Below, piece by piece: positions 32,937-41,213 of a stretch of DNA of 64,000 nt (position 1 is the stretch's first letter; every line of letters begins with the position of its first letter). The notes under the pieces are model-generated. The model was not told the origin of the DNA and did not search any database. It saw only the letters and a program-made list of their open reading frames with translations. The DNA is from CAVUBL01 sp963739795 (lineage in GTDB: Bacteria > Acidobacteriota > Thermoanaerobaculia > Multivoradales > DATKCC01). Location of the stretch: contig CAVUBL010000017.1 of the NCBI GenBank assembly GCA_963739795.1, positions 186,001 through 250,000 of the forward strand, read 5' to 3'. Both the position numbers and the translations under genes were made by a program.

Positions 32937-33145
32937 GCAAGCGGCATAGGAAGCTAGTCCACGAGGGCGAGTACGCGGCCGAGGTGGAGGTCGAACTGAT
33001 CACGACGGAGGAAGGCTGGTCACCGTACCTGTCCCTCCGAGATGCGGAGCGCCTCGATTCGGTTCGTGAAGCGCTCCGCCGCGGCGATGTTCGCGCCGCC
33101 AGCAGAGATGCCCGCGTTTACCACCTCACGCCGGTATCAGCCTGA
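32933..33145 (+). CDS. Partner (antitoxin-position) protein of the DUF4258 gene
   Basis: A 70-residue protein: RKLVHEGEYAAEVEVELITT, then WSPYLSLRDAERLDSVREAL and RRGDVRAASRDARVYHLTPV. Such proteins regularly follow DUF4258 genes and are taken as their antitoxins. ATG 32933 overlaps the stop of the broken toxin-like gene (ATGA). Intact. Confidence 0.7.
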   Translation: MSKRHRKLVHEGEYAAEVEVELITTEEGWSPYLSLRDAERLDSVREALRRGDVRAASRDARVYHLTPVSA

Positions 33146-33157
33146 AGGGGAGTTGGC

Positions 33158-33203
33158 GTAGAACCACACCCCTGCACCGGACGGCTGCTGCTGCCGGCCC
33201 GGA
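33158..33203 (+). repeat. Left half of the last attC
   Basis: GTAGAAC, then CCCCTGCACCGGACGGCTGC; the sequence departs from attC at the hairpin centre near 33200 and no closing core follows. It marks the distal end of the array. Confidence 0.6.
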
Positions 33204-33330
33204 TGATCCACAGTCGGGGTAGAAGCGCATCACTTCCGGGTGGGCGAGCATGGCGGCGAGGAAGGGGAGGTCGTCTCGTTCGGCAGCTCGAAGGGCTGCT
33301 TCGGGAAGTCGCGGCGGGGAGCCACTGAGC
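33204..33330 (-). pseudogene. N-terminal fragment of a GNAT acetyltransferase
   Basis: The frame reads LRAAERDDLPFLAAMLAHPE and VMRFYPDCGS, closely matching residues 10-40 of the intact acetyltransferase at 39219-39752 (DDLPFLEAMLGHPEVMRFYP). It lacks a start and the acetyl-CoA-binding part, so it is a remnant at the end of the array. Confidence 0.6.
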
Positions 33331-33481
33331 CACGCGTGATCCAGGAGCACCAGTCGAGGTACTCCTTGGAGCTCATCTTCGCTCCGTCGCGCAGCCGCCA
33401 CTGCGCCTCCCGGTCCTCGGGGGTGATCGGGATGTCGGTCTCGAACGAATCCAGCGGCTCAACGCGCTTTGTCGATGGCAT
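33330..33481 (-). pseudogene. N-terminal fragment of a small gene of unknown function
   Basis: ATG 33481 opens PSTKRVEPLDSFETDIPITP, then EDREAQWRLRDGAKMSSKEY and LDWCSWIT, a soluble hydrophilic protein; after that the composition changes and the frame meets the acetyltransferase fragment. I do not recognise the family. Confidence 0.45.
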
Positions 33482-33560
33482 CGAACAGCTCCAACAAGCC
33501 CTGGCGTGCGAAGTAGTGGATCCGAATCGGTGCCGGGGGCTTTGAGAGGGTGGCCCTCGA
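33459..33560 (-). pseudogene. C-terminal fragment of an upstream coupled gene
   Basis: The frame reads KPPAPIRIHYFARQGLLELF, then DAIDKAR and TGA at 33461-33459, overlapping the start at 33481. The 5' part is missing to the right of about 33560. Together with the previous fragment it is the remnant of a two-gene module. Confidence 0.4.
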
Positions 33561-33642
33561 AGCGGCCGTTCCTACCTCGGTGGACGCTGGAGGTGGTATC
33601 TGGCGGGCGGATCATGCAAGATGAGCGCACCGGGAGGGAACG

Positions 33643-34077
33643 ATGGTCCACGAGATCGAGCCGCTCGACGTAGACGACGACGAGGCGCTCGCCGCCTGCT
33701 TCAGGGTATTCCGCGTGCTGCGCCCTCACTTGAGCGAGGGGCGCTTCGTCGACCAGGTCCGCGCGCAGGCCGCCGAGGGCTACGAGGTCGTCTACATCCG
33801 GCATGGGGGCGAGGTGGTCGCGGCGGCCGGGTTTCGCGTCGCCACCTTCCTCGCCTGGGGGAGGGTGCTCTACATCGACGACCTCATTACGCACCCGGAG
33901 AGCCGGCGTTCCGGCCTCGGCGGAGATCTTCTCGACTGGCTGTTCGCCGAGGGCCGGCGGCTGGGATGCGACCAGGTCCACCTGGATACGGGCCACCAGC
34001 GCCACGACGCCCACCGGCTGTACCTCGAGAAGGGCTTCCTCCTGAGCTCTCACCACATGAGCGTGGCGCTCGAGTGA
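33643..34077 (+). CDS. GNAT-family N-acetyltransferase
   Basis: A 144-residue protein with the GNAT fold: EVVYIRHGGEVVAAAGFRVA, the beta-4 strand VLYIDDLITHPESRRSGLGG (acetyl-CoA pyrophosphate loop R-S-G-L-G-G) and the C-terminal HRLYLEKGF. GGAGGG lies just before ATG 33643. The acceptor is unknown. First intact gene beyond the array; its GC content is that of the chromosome. Confidence 0.85.
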   Translation: MVHEIEPLDVDDDEALAACFRVFRVLRPHLSEGRFVDQVRAQAAEGYEVVYIRHGGEVVAAAGFRVATFLAWGRVLYIDDLITHPESRRSGLGGDLLDWLFAEGRRLGCDQVHLDTGHQRHDAHRLYLEKGFLLSSHHMSVALE

Positions 34078-34098
34078 GGCTGGGGAGCCCACTGGCCT

Positions 34099-35379
34099 AT
34101 GAATAGGCGGGTCTTGTTTCTGTCGATCGCCGCGATCCTGATCCTCAGGTGCTTCAACGCGGTGTTCTTTCCCATTCTTCACTGTGAAGATGGAACCGAA
34201 ATGCTCGCGTACTACGCGAATCATCCAGCACTGTCCGGGATCCTCCGCTTCTATGCCGGCTACATCTCCCTGCTTCCGAACCTCATCGGCTTCTTGTCGA
34301 CCTCCCTGCTGCCCCTGCACCTCGCTCCCTATGTCATGGTGGCTTTCTCCCTGGCCCTCGCAACCGCCGCGTTGGGGCTCTTCTCACTGCGACGGTACAG
34401 GTTCATCATGCCGGATGACACGTCCAGGGCCATCGTGTGTCTGATACTTGCTCTGATCCCCCTCGGCAACCATGCCATCCTGACCAATCTGACCTACTCG
34501 ATCTGGAACCTCTTTGTCATATCGCTCCTGCTCGTGGCAGCGCCGGCTCCGAAAACGAATCTGGCGCGGGCGGCACAATATGGTTTTCTCGGACTGGCGA
34601 TCTTCTCTCAGCCCTTGAGCCTCCTGCTCATTCCCATCTGTTTTGTGCTCCTCGTCGTGCGGCCCTCCCCGGCCGACAGAATCGCCAACGCGGGCATTCT
34701 GGCGTGGTGCGTCCTCTATGCTCTCGTGGGCATTCGGCCTGCCGGGAACCTCGTTCCACCGGATTTGCCGGCGGTCTTCTCGGCCACGTTCAAGAACTTC
34801 TTCCACCGGGCCGTCTTCGAGCCCGTGTTCGGCGATTCCCTACGCGGCCTGCTGTATCGCACGCATCACACGCGGATCGTCGACGTCCTGGCGATCTGCG
34901 TCCTGGTGCTGATCGGCGCCGCGATGGTCAGGACGAGACTCCCGGGTGTTAACCACAAGCTCGCCGTCGCCGGCGTCGCGGCGTTCGTCATGATCTCGGC
35001 GACCTTCGTCTGCGTGGTCGGGCGATCCATGGCTCCGGAGATCGAGAGGTCGCCGCCGTGGGTCCACAGGTACTTCTATGTTCAGCAGTTGTCCTTCGTG
35101 TTCCTGGCCGCGCTGTGCGTCGTCGGGTTTGCCAAAGGAAAGAGACCGGGGAAGGTCGCGAAGGCGGCCTTGGTGGTTCTGGTGTCCTGCTACGTCGGCT
35201 ATCTCACCCTCGCCGACGGCGAGCACTTCGCGACCTCGAGAGCGCAAGGCCTCGAGACCCTCGGCTTCCTGCGGAGGGCGGACGAGTTGCTGGCTCGCGG
35301 TCGGAGCGAAGAGCCGTACCGGCGACGGATGGTTCTGGATCGCGGTGGGCGGTGGAACATCGTGATCGACGTTCCCTAA
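34099..35379 (+). CDS. Polytopic membrane protein, possibly glycosyltransferase-like
   Basis: A 426-residue protein with about ten hydrophobic helices. The first periplasmic loop has an acidic motif (HCEDGTEMLAYYANH), like the D/E-containing first loop of GT-C-type glycosyltransferases, and the C-terminal 50 residues are soluble. No other hallmark is seen. It lies 21 bases after the acetyltransferase and may be co-transcribed. Base composition is a little lower in GC than its neighbours. Family assignment is not secure. Confidence 0.6.
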   Translation: MNRRVLFLSIAAILILRCFNAVFFPILHCEDGTEMLAYYANHPALSGILRFYAGYISLLPNLIGFLSTSLLPLHLAPYVMVAFSLALATAALGLFSLRRYRFIMPDDTSRAIVCLILALIPLGNHAILTNLTYSIWNLFVISLLLVAAPAPKTNLARAAQYGFLGLAIFSQPLSLLLIPICFVLLVVRPSPADRIANAGILAWCVLYALVGIRPAGNLVPPDLPAVFSATFKNFFHRAVFEPVFGDSLRGLLYRTHHTRIVDVLAICVLVLIGAAMVRTRLPGVNHKLAVAGVAAFVMISATFVCVVGRSMAPEIERSPPWVHRYFYVQQLSFVFLAALCVVGFAKGKRPGKVAKAALVVLVSCYVGYLTLADGEHFATSRAQGLETLGFLRRADELLARGRSEEPYRRRMVLDRGGRWNIVIDVP

Positions 35380-35561
35380 TAGGTCCGTGAAGCAGAGGTT
35401 GGTGGACCACTGGTCCGCTCGCGGCGGAGCTCCGCAGGCTGATCGACGGCTCCTCGAACCGGGGCTCGTTCGAGCGATTTCGCAGGCGCCGGCGGGGAAA
35501 CCTCGCCGGGTAATGCCCGTAGAACTGCGCGGTAGTTGTAGTGTCCTACGAAGGGAGCCCG

Positions 35562-37829
35562 ATGCCGCGCAGCCCGCTTGCCAGACGAATTGCACTGTTC
35601 ATCCTCCTCGCCTGCTGCGGCCCCGCGGCCTGGGCGTCCAACCTCACGGGCAACGGCCCGGCGATCCACGTCGCCCGGGCGAGCGGGGCGATCACGATCG
35701 ACGGCGACCTCTCCGATCCCGGTTGGAAGGGCGCCCAGCCGATCGAGACCTGGTACGAGACCAAGCCGGGGGATTCGATCCCGGTCTCTCCGCAGCTCCG
35801 GGACGTCGCCTGGCTCACCTATGACGAGACGTACCTCTACGCCGCCTTCGAGTTCGACGACCCGGACCCCAGCGCCATCAAGTCCCAGCTCGGCGACCAC
35901 GACCAGATCGGCGGCGGCGGCCTGTCCGACTACGGCGGCCTGATCCTCGACCCGCGGGGAGACGGCAAGGTGGCGCAGATGTTCCTCGCCAACGCCAGCT
36001 CCATCGAGTACGACGCCATCTCGAGCGACGCGAGCGGTGAGGACAACTCGCCCGATTTCTTCTGGGAGGCCGCCGCCAAGATCACCGCCAAGGGCTGGCA
36101 GCTCGAGATGCGGATTCCCTTCGCGTCGATCCGCTATGTCGATCCGAACCCCGACCACTGGGGCGTGCTCCTCTATCGCAACCGGCCGCGCGACTTCCGC
36201 TACCAGTACTTCACCTCGAAGCTTCCCCGCGACCGCGACTGCTTCATCTGCTCCTCGCGCGAGCTCACCGGTCTCGAGGGCCTGCCGAAGGGTGCCCACT
36301 GGGTGGCGGCGCCCTACCTGAGCGGCAGCCGGGTCGAGACGCCGGTGGACGGCCCCGGTTCCCGGCTGACCGGCGGCGGCAGCGACGTCACGGGAGGCCT
36401 GGACTTCAAGTACCTGCCGAGCCCCGACACGGTGATCGACGCGACGATCAACCCGGACTTCTCGCAGATCGAGTCCGACACGGCGAAGATCACCGCCAAC
36501 GAGCGCTTCGCCCTCTTCCAGCCCGAGCGGCGGCCCTTCTTCCTCGAGAGCGTCGATCTCTTCTCGACTCCGATCCAGGCCGTCTACACGCGCACCTTCA
36601 CCGACCCCAAGTGGGGGGCGCGGGCGACCGGCGGCAGCGAGCGCACCAAGTACACCTTCCTGGTGGGGCAGGACCAGGGGGGCGGCCTGGTCGTGCTGCC
36701 GGGCTCGAACTCGTCCGACCTGGCGCCCCAGGACTTCTCGTCGACGGTGGCGATCGGCCGGCTGCGCCGCGAGTACGGCCGCTCCTTCGTGAGCTTCCTC
36801 TACGCGGGCCGCGAGATCGACCGCGGAGGCCACAACCGGGTGTTCGGCCCGGACTTCGAATGGCGGCCGAAGCCGAGCGAGGCGATCAAGGGGCAGCTCT
36901 TGTGGAGCGACACGGAGACCCCGACCCGCCCCGACCTGGCCGCGGAGTGGGACGGCCGCGGCCTCCAGGGGCATGCCGCTCACCTCTCGTGGAGCCACTC
37001 CAGCGCCACGTGGGACAACTTCGCGAAGCTCGATGACGTCTCGCGCGAGTTCCGGGCCGACGACGGCTTCGTGCCGCAGGTGGGCTACCGCTCCGGGTAC
37101 GAGGAGGTGGCGCGGAGCTGGCATCCGACCTCCGGCGCCGTGCGCCGGCTACGCCTCTTCACCTACGGCTTCTACTCCGAGGAGAGCGACGGCAAGCTGC
37201 TGGCCCGCCAGGTCGTTCCGGGCTTCTCCATGGACGCCTTCTGGAACTCGCAGCTTCACCTCGAGGTGGCGCAGGAGGACATGCGCGCCATCACCCGAGT
37301 CTTCCGCCGCCGCCAGGTGAGGCCGACGCTCCAGGTCTACCCGGGCCGCTACCTGGCGTACGTGGAGATCGACGGCGTGTTCGGCGACGAGATCGACTTC
37401 GCCAACGACCGGCTCGGCACGGGGACCACTCTGACCTTCGCGGCCACGATCAACTCGGGCAAGCACCTCTCGGTCTCGCCCCTCTACACCCGGCGCGCCC
37501 TCGACGTGACCGCCGCCTCCGGGCTCTCCGGGCGGCTGGTCACCGCCGACGTGGCGCGGGTCAAGCTGACCTGGAACTTCGACGCGCGCTCGTGGGTCCG
37601 GCTGATCGGCCAGGAGACCTCGAGCCGGCGGCGGCCCGAGCTCTGGACCTTCCCGGTCAAGGCGCGGGACCGGGACTTCGCCGGCTCGGCCGTCTTCGCC
37701 TACAAGCTCAACTGGCAGACCGTCCTCTACGTGGGCTACGCCGACTCCCGCGTGCTCGATCCCGCCGGCGTGCTCAAGCCCGCCGAGCGCCAGGCCTTCT
37801 TCAAGCTCAGCTACGCCTTCCGGCGGTGA
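35562..37829 (+). CDS. DUF5916-type outer-membrane-like protein with N-terminal CBM9-like domain
   Basis: A 755-residue protein: signal peptide (ALFILLACCGPAAWA), a CBM9-like sugar-binding sandwich (ITIDGDLSDPGWKGAQPIET...YLYAAFEFDDPDP), and a C-terminal beta-rich part typical of DUF5916 with the motif NPDFSQIESDTAKITANERF and ending in a final aromatic strand (AFFKLSYAFRR), as in outer-membrane beta barrels. Likely located in the outer membrane. ATG 35562 has AAGGGAG upstream; the in-frame GTG at 35541 has none. Substrate not known. Confidence 0.8.
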   Translation: MPRSPLARRIALFILLACCGPAAWASNLTGNGPAIHVARASGAITIDGDLSDPGWKGAQPIETWYETKPGDSIPVSPQLRDVAWLTYDETYLYAAFEFDDPDPSAIKSQLGDHDQIGGGGLSDYGGLILDPRGDGKVAQMFLANASSIEYDAISSDASGEDNSPDFFWEAAAKITAKGWQLEMRIPFASIRYVDPNPDHWGVLLYRNRPRDFRYQYFTSKLPRDRDCFICSSRELTGLEGLPKGAHWVAAPYLSGSRVETPVDGPGSRLTGGGSDVTGGLDFKYLPSPDTVIDATINPDFSQIESDTAKITANERFALFQPERRPFFLESVDLFSTPIQAVYTRTFTDPKWGARATGGSERTKYTFLVGQDQGGGLVVLPGSNSSDLAPQDFSSTVAIGRLRREYGRSFVSFLYAGREIDRGGHNRVFGPDFEWRPKPSEAIKGQLLWSDTETPTRPDLAAEWDGRGLQGHAAHLSWSHSSATWDNFAKLDDVSREFRADDGFVPQVGYRSGYEEVARSWHPTSGAVRRLRLFTYGFYSEESDGKLLARQVVPGFSMDAFWNSQLHLEVAQEDMRAITRVFRRRQVRPTLQVYPGRYLAYVEIDGVFGDEIDFANDRLGTGTTLTFAATINSGKHLSVSPLYTRRALDVTAASGLSGRLVTADVARVKLTWNFDARSWVRLIGQETSSRRRPELWTFPVKARDRDFAGSAVFAYKLNWQTVLYVGYADSRVLDPAGVLKPAERQAFFKLSYAFRR

Positions 37830-37899
37830 GGTCGGCGCCGGACTGAAATCTTTGCCCGCGCCCGCACGTAGAAGCTGGATGAGGAGAGGAGACAAAGCG

Positions 37900-38121
37900 A
37901 TGCTCAGAACGGTACGTGCCCTGAGGTTCCTTTTCATCGGCCCGCTGGTGCTGGCCCTGCTCTTCGTCATCAACCTGATGACCTCCCCCGGCGACTGGTG
38001 GGTGCAGTGGGCGGCCCTGGGGATCGGGATCGCCTGGGTCATCAGTCTGGTGCGGGTCCTGTTCGCGCTCATCGTCGGCGGCGGGTTGGTCGCCCTGCTG
38101 GCGCACATGAACCACCGGTAG
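37900..38121 (+). CDS. Small two-helix membrane protein
   Basis: A 73-residue protein with two hydrophobic segments (FLFIGPLVLALLFVINLM and WAALGIGIAWVISLVRVLFA) joined by SPGDWWVQW, in the manner of 2TM-domain proteins. AGGAGAGGAG lies before ATG 37900. No function can be given. Confidence 0.65.
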   Translation: MLRTVRALRFLFIGPLVLALLFVINLMTSPGDWWVQWAALGIGIAWVISLVRVLFALIVGGGLVALLAHMNHR

Positions 38122-38333
38122 TCGCCCGCCGGGCCGAATGCGGCCCGGAGCTTCTCCAGAGCTTTCTCGCCTACTTGACCGACCGGCGCTCCGCGTCCTG
38201 GGGCCCGCCGGCTCGTCGGCTCCCTTCTCGCCCCTTTTCGGCCGGCGTCGCGGCGTCGCGGCTCCGGCGCGCCGGGGCGCCGGTGAGAGGGGGCTCTCTG
38301 TAAGATTCCCACCTCCCGACCGTACGGGAGGAC

Positions 38334-39206
38334 ATGGCTCCCCGCCGAGATCCCTCCCTCCGCACGGCCGTCGTCTTCGTCGTCCTGGCCCTGGGCTTCG
38401 CCGGCCTCTACTGGGTGGTGGTGGCGCTCTCGCGCTCGGGAGTGGTGCCCTTCTCCATGGAGCAGGCCGGCTTCGCCCGCAAGTCGGTCGCCGGCTCCAT
38501 CGTCTGGCTGCTCCTCTCGAACTTCGGTCCGGCCCTCGCCGGGGTGCTGGCGCTGGCCCTGTGCCGGGGCCGGGAGGGGCTCGCGGCGCTGGGCCGGAGT
38601 CTCGTGCGCTGGCGCGTTCCGGGGTGGCTCTACCTCGCCGGCTGGTTCGGGATCCTGGTCAACTCCGGGGTGGTCCTGGTCGGCTGGCCGGCCGGCGTGC
38701 TGCGCTTCGACGGGTCGGCCTTCGCTCCGGGGAAGTTCCTCCTGATCTTCTTCGCCATGGCGCTCTTCGACGGCCCCCTCGGCGAGGAGGTCGGCTGGCG
38801 GGGCGTCTTGCTGCCGGAGCTGCTGCGCCGGTTCTCGCCCCTCGGTGCCTCCCTCGGGGTCGGGCTCGTCTGGTACCTCTGGCACGTGCCGCTCTACGCG
38901 GCGGAAGGACGGCTCCAGACCCCGGGAGCCCACCTGCTGTTCCTCTTCGGCTGCGTCGCCCTGTCGGTGATCATGACTTGGTTCTTCCTCCGCTCGGGCG
39001 GCAGCACGCTGCTCATGGTCTACCTCCACGACGCTACCAACTACTCCACGTTCCTGCGTTCGCGGCTGTTCCCGCGCGTGGCGGACTCGCCGCTTCCCGG
39101 CGCCGCCTACGCCGCGGCGCTCCTCGTCCTCGCGGCCCTGGCAGCGGCGGCTCTTTACCGAGAGGGGCGAGAAGGGCGCCAGGGGCGCAGGGCCGTCGAG
39201 GTCTGA
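38334..39206 (+). CDS. CPBP-family intramembrane glutamic endopeptidase
   Basis: A 290-residue protein with about seven hydrophobic helices. The CPBP (CAAX/Abi) motif 1 is GPLGEEVGWRGVLLPELLRR, motif 2 is VWYLWHVPLYA and motif 3 contains HDATNYS. These provide the catalytic Glu and His residues of Rce1-like proteases. Substrate unknown; relatives process prenylated proteins or peptides, or act in bacteriocin immunity. ATG 38334 has the ribosome site GGGAGG. Confidence 0.85.
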   Translation: MAPRRDPSLRTAVVFVVLALGFAGLYWVVVALSRSGVVPFSMEQAGFARKSVAGSIVWLLLSNFGPALAGVLALALCRGREGLAALGRSLVRWRVPGWLYLAGWFGILVNSGVVLVGWPAGVLRFDGSAFAPGKFLLIFFAMALFDGPLGEEVGWRGVLLPELLRRFSPLGASLGVGLVWYLWHVPLYAAEGRLQTPGAHLLFLFGCVALSVIMTWFFLRSGGSTLLMVYLHDATNYSTFLRSRLFPRVADSPLPGAAYAAALLVLAALAAAALYREGREGRQGRRAVEV

Positions 39207-39218
39207 ACGGTCCGGATC

Positions 39219-39752
39219 TCAGACGGTTCCGGCAGCTCTCGCCAGCTCGCTCTGCGTGACGCCGAAGTGCAGGTGGCGCAGGTCGAAGAAGGTGACCTCC
39301 CCGAGGAGCCGCATGCCGATCTTCCGGGCGACTCCCTGGGAGGGAACATTCACCGGGCGGATCAACGAGTAGACGGCCTCCAGCCCGCGCTCGCCGAGGG
39401 CCTGGTCCCGCACCGCGGCCGCCGCCTCGGTGGCATAGCCCCGCCGCCAGAAGGGGCGGTGGATCAGGTAGCCGATCTCCGGTAGGGGCGCGCCCTCCAC
39501 CTCGTGGAGCACCAGCCCCGCCTGGCCGAGGGGCTCGCCCGTGGCGCGATCCTCGACTAGCCAGAGGCCGTGGCCGTCGCACTCGTAGCGGCCGCGCTGG
39601 CGCTCCAGCCAGGGCTCGGCCCCGGCTTGGCGGATCGAGTCGGGGTAGAAGCGCATGACCTCCGGGTGGCCGAGCATGGCCTCGAGGAAGGGCAGATCGT
39701 CGCGCGTCATCTCGCGCAGGGCGAGGCGGGGGGTAGTGAGGACGTAGGGCAT
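39219..39752 (-). CDS. GNAT-family acetyltransferase (RimJ/RimL type)
   Basis: A 177-residue protein: LTTPRLALREMTRDDLPFLE, then HPEVMRFYPDSIR, GLWLVEDRATGEPLGQAGLV and PEIGYLIHRPFWRRGYATEA (acetyl-CoA loop RRGYA). RimJ/RimL-type enzymes acetylate the N-termini of proteins or small amines. A broken N-terminal copy lies at the end of the integron (33204-33330). Start ATG 39752. Confidence 0.85.
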   Translation of the reverse strand: MPYVLTTPRLALREMTRDDLPFLEAMLGHPEVMRFYPDSIRQAGAEPWLERQRGRYECDGHGLWLVEDRATGEPLGQAGLVLHEVEGAPLPEIGYLIHRPFWRRGYATEAAAAVRDQALGERGLEAVYSLIRPVNVPSQGVARKIGMRLLGEVTFFDLRHLHFGVTQSELARAAGTV

Positions 39753-39850
39753 GTTTCGCTCCCAGACGCGCCGGCGGTCGATGCGCTACTGTACCCCGTC
39801 GAATCCTCGAAACCGCGGAGCCTGCGGCGATCCGGCCGCGAGGAGGTCTC

Positions 39851-41164
39851 GTGTCGAAGTCCCTGAGTTTCCCGTACGCCGAGGCGGCGCTCGGCATGGT
39901 GTTCGCCATCTTGCTGGGAAGCGTTTGCCCGGGCGCCGCGGCGGCCCAGCCCGCCCCGCCGCCCACCTACCTCCACCTCTCCGACGTCCACCTCGCGGCG
40001 AGCGGGGCCTCCAAGGACACGGACCTGGCCCTCTGGAAGATCGCCAAGGCGAAGCTGGCGTCGATCCTGACCGGGCCGGAGCCGCCGGCCTTCGTGCTCT
40101 ACACGGGCGACCTTCCCGGCCACTACGCCTGCGCCCCCGGCCACGACGATTGCTCCCTGGCCCCGAGCCAGGTGCCGGGCCACGACGCGAACCTCCGGGC
40201 GGTGCTTCAGGACCTCCACGACCTGGTCGCCGGCACCGGCATCCCGCTCCTCTACGCGCCGGGCAACAACGACTCCCTCGCCGGCGACTACTTCTCCTTC
40301 AGCGACGCCCAGGGGAAGACCGCCTTCTCCCTGGTCCCCGGCGAGGGCTTCCCGGCGGTCAACGCCTCGACGCCGTGCGGCGAGGCGCCCTGCATGGTGT
40401 CGAACCCGCGGCCCGACCTGGGGTTCTACAGCGCGCGACCGGTGGCGGGGCTGCGGGTGGTCGCCCTCAACTCGGTGCTGCTGGGCCGGAAGTACCACGA
40501 GGTGGACGGGGTGAGCCAGGAGGAGGCCGGCGACGTCGAGCTCGACTGGCTGGAGACGCAGCTCGACGGCGCCGCGCGGGCAGGGGAGAAGGTGCTCCTC
40601 GCCATGCACATCCCGCCCGGCCTGGACGCCTATCGGGTGGCCCAGGGCGAGGCGAACCCGTCCATGTGGACCCGCGATCCCCAGGGCGGGTCGGCGACCG
40701 GGCCGGCGGAGACCTGGCTCGACCGCTTCCTGGACATGGTGGCGGTCCACACCGACACCGTGGTCGGTCTGGCCTACGGGCACACCCACGAGGACGAGCT
40801 ACGACGGCTCCATGACCGAGGGGGCAAGGTGATCGAGATCGCGGTCTCGGCGCCGGGAATCACCACCAACCACGGCAACAACCCGGGCTTCAAGCGGGTG
40901 AGCTACGACCCGCGGAGCAAGGAGCTCCTCGGCTTCACCACCTACTACACCGAGCGTGGCGCCTCGGCCTGGGGCGGGGCCTACTACACCTTCGAGGAGC
41001 TCTACGGCTGCGCCGCGGACTCGACGATCCTCGGCTGCCTCACGAGCCCACCCTACACCGACACTGCGGCGATCGACCGCGTCCTGCGCCGCTACTACAC
41101 CGTCATGGCCTGCCCACCGGACTCCGATCCCGGCCCGGCGATCGAGGTCGAGTACGGGCAGTAG
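39851..41164 (+). CDS. Secreted metallophosphoesterase (acid sphingomyelinase-like)
   Basis: A 437-residue protein with an N-terminal signal segment (GMVFAILLGSVCPGAAAAQP). The calcineurin-like metal-binding motifs are in order: YLHLSDVHLA, LYTGDLPGHYACAPGHDDC, YAPGNNDSLAG, LLAMHIPPGLDAY and GLAYGHTHEDEL. The arrangement resembles acid sphingomyelinase-type phosphodiesterases. Secreted or periplasmic; phosphodiester substrate unknown. Start GTG 39851, preceded by GAGGAGG. Confidence 0.8.
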   Translation: MSKSLSFPYAEAALGMVFAILLGSVCPGAAAAQPAPPPTYLHLSDVHLAASGASKDTDLALWKIAKAKLASILTGPEPPAFVLYTGDLPGHYACAPGHDDCSLAPSQVPGHDANLRAVLQDLHDLVAGTGIPLLYAPGNNDSLAGDYFSFSDAQGKTAFSLVPGEGFPAVNASTPCGEAPCMVSNPRPDLGFYSARPVAGLRVVALNSVLLGRKYHEVDGVSQEEAGDVELDWLETQLDGAARAGEKVLLAMHIPPGLDAYRVAQGEANPSMWTRDPQGGSATGPAETWLDRFLDMVAVHTDTVVGLAYGHTHEDELRRLHDRGGKVIEIAVSAPGITTNHGNNPGFKRVSYDPRSKELLGFTTYYTERGASAWGGAYYTFEELYGCAADSTILGCLTSPPYTDTAAIDRVLRRYYTVMACPPDSDPGPAIEVEYGQ

Positions 41165-41213
41165 AGCGCCGCAGCTTGACGGCCGTTGGTGGGGCGGGTA
41201 GTGTGTTCCTACC

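Larger units (their letters stand above)
6098..33205 (+). mobile_element. Sedentary chromosomal integron with about 27 cassettes
   Basis: The block consists of an integron integrase gene, a candidate Pc promoter, and then cassettes bounded by attC sites, all in plus orientation. Typical attC sites here are about 55-75 bp with a GC-rich stem whose centre often reads GCCGCCGGTGAG or GCCGCCGCACAGCTC. For 20 of 27 cassettes the first heptamer (GTTNNNN) is the exact reverse complement of the heptamer that opens the same cassette's attC, as expected for a cassette that was once circular. Two insertion sequences interrupt the block. The distal end (after 32135) consists of half attC sites and fused fragments. 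The large number of toxin-antitoxin cassettes fits known sedentary integrons, where they stabilise the array. Confidence 0.9.

Noticed and set aside
22200..33203. Regular GC-rich repeats suggesting a CRISPR array.
   Set aside because: Spacing is 600-1000 bp, the repeats vary in sequence but keep complementary ends, and genes lie between them; these are attC sites.
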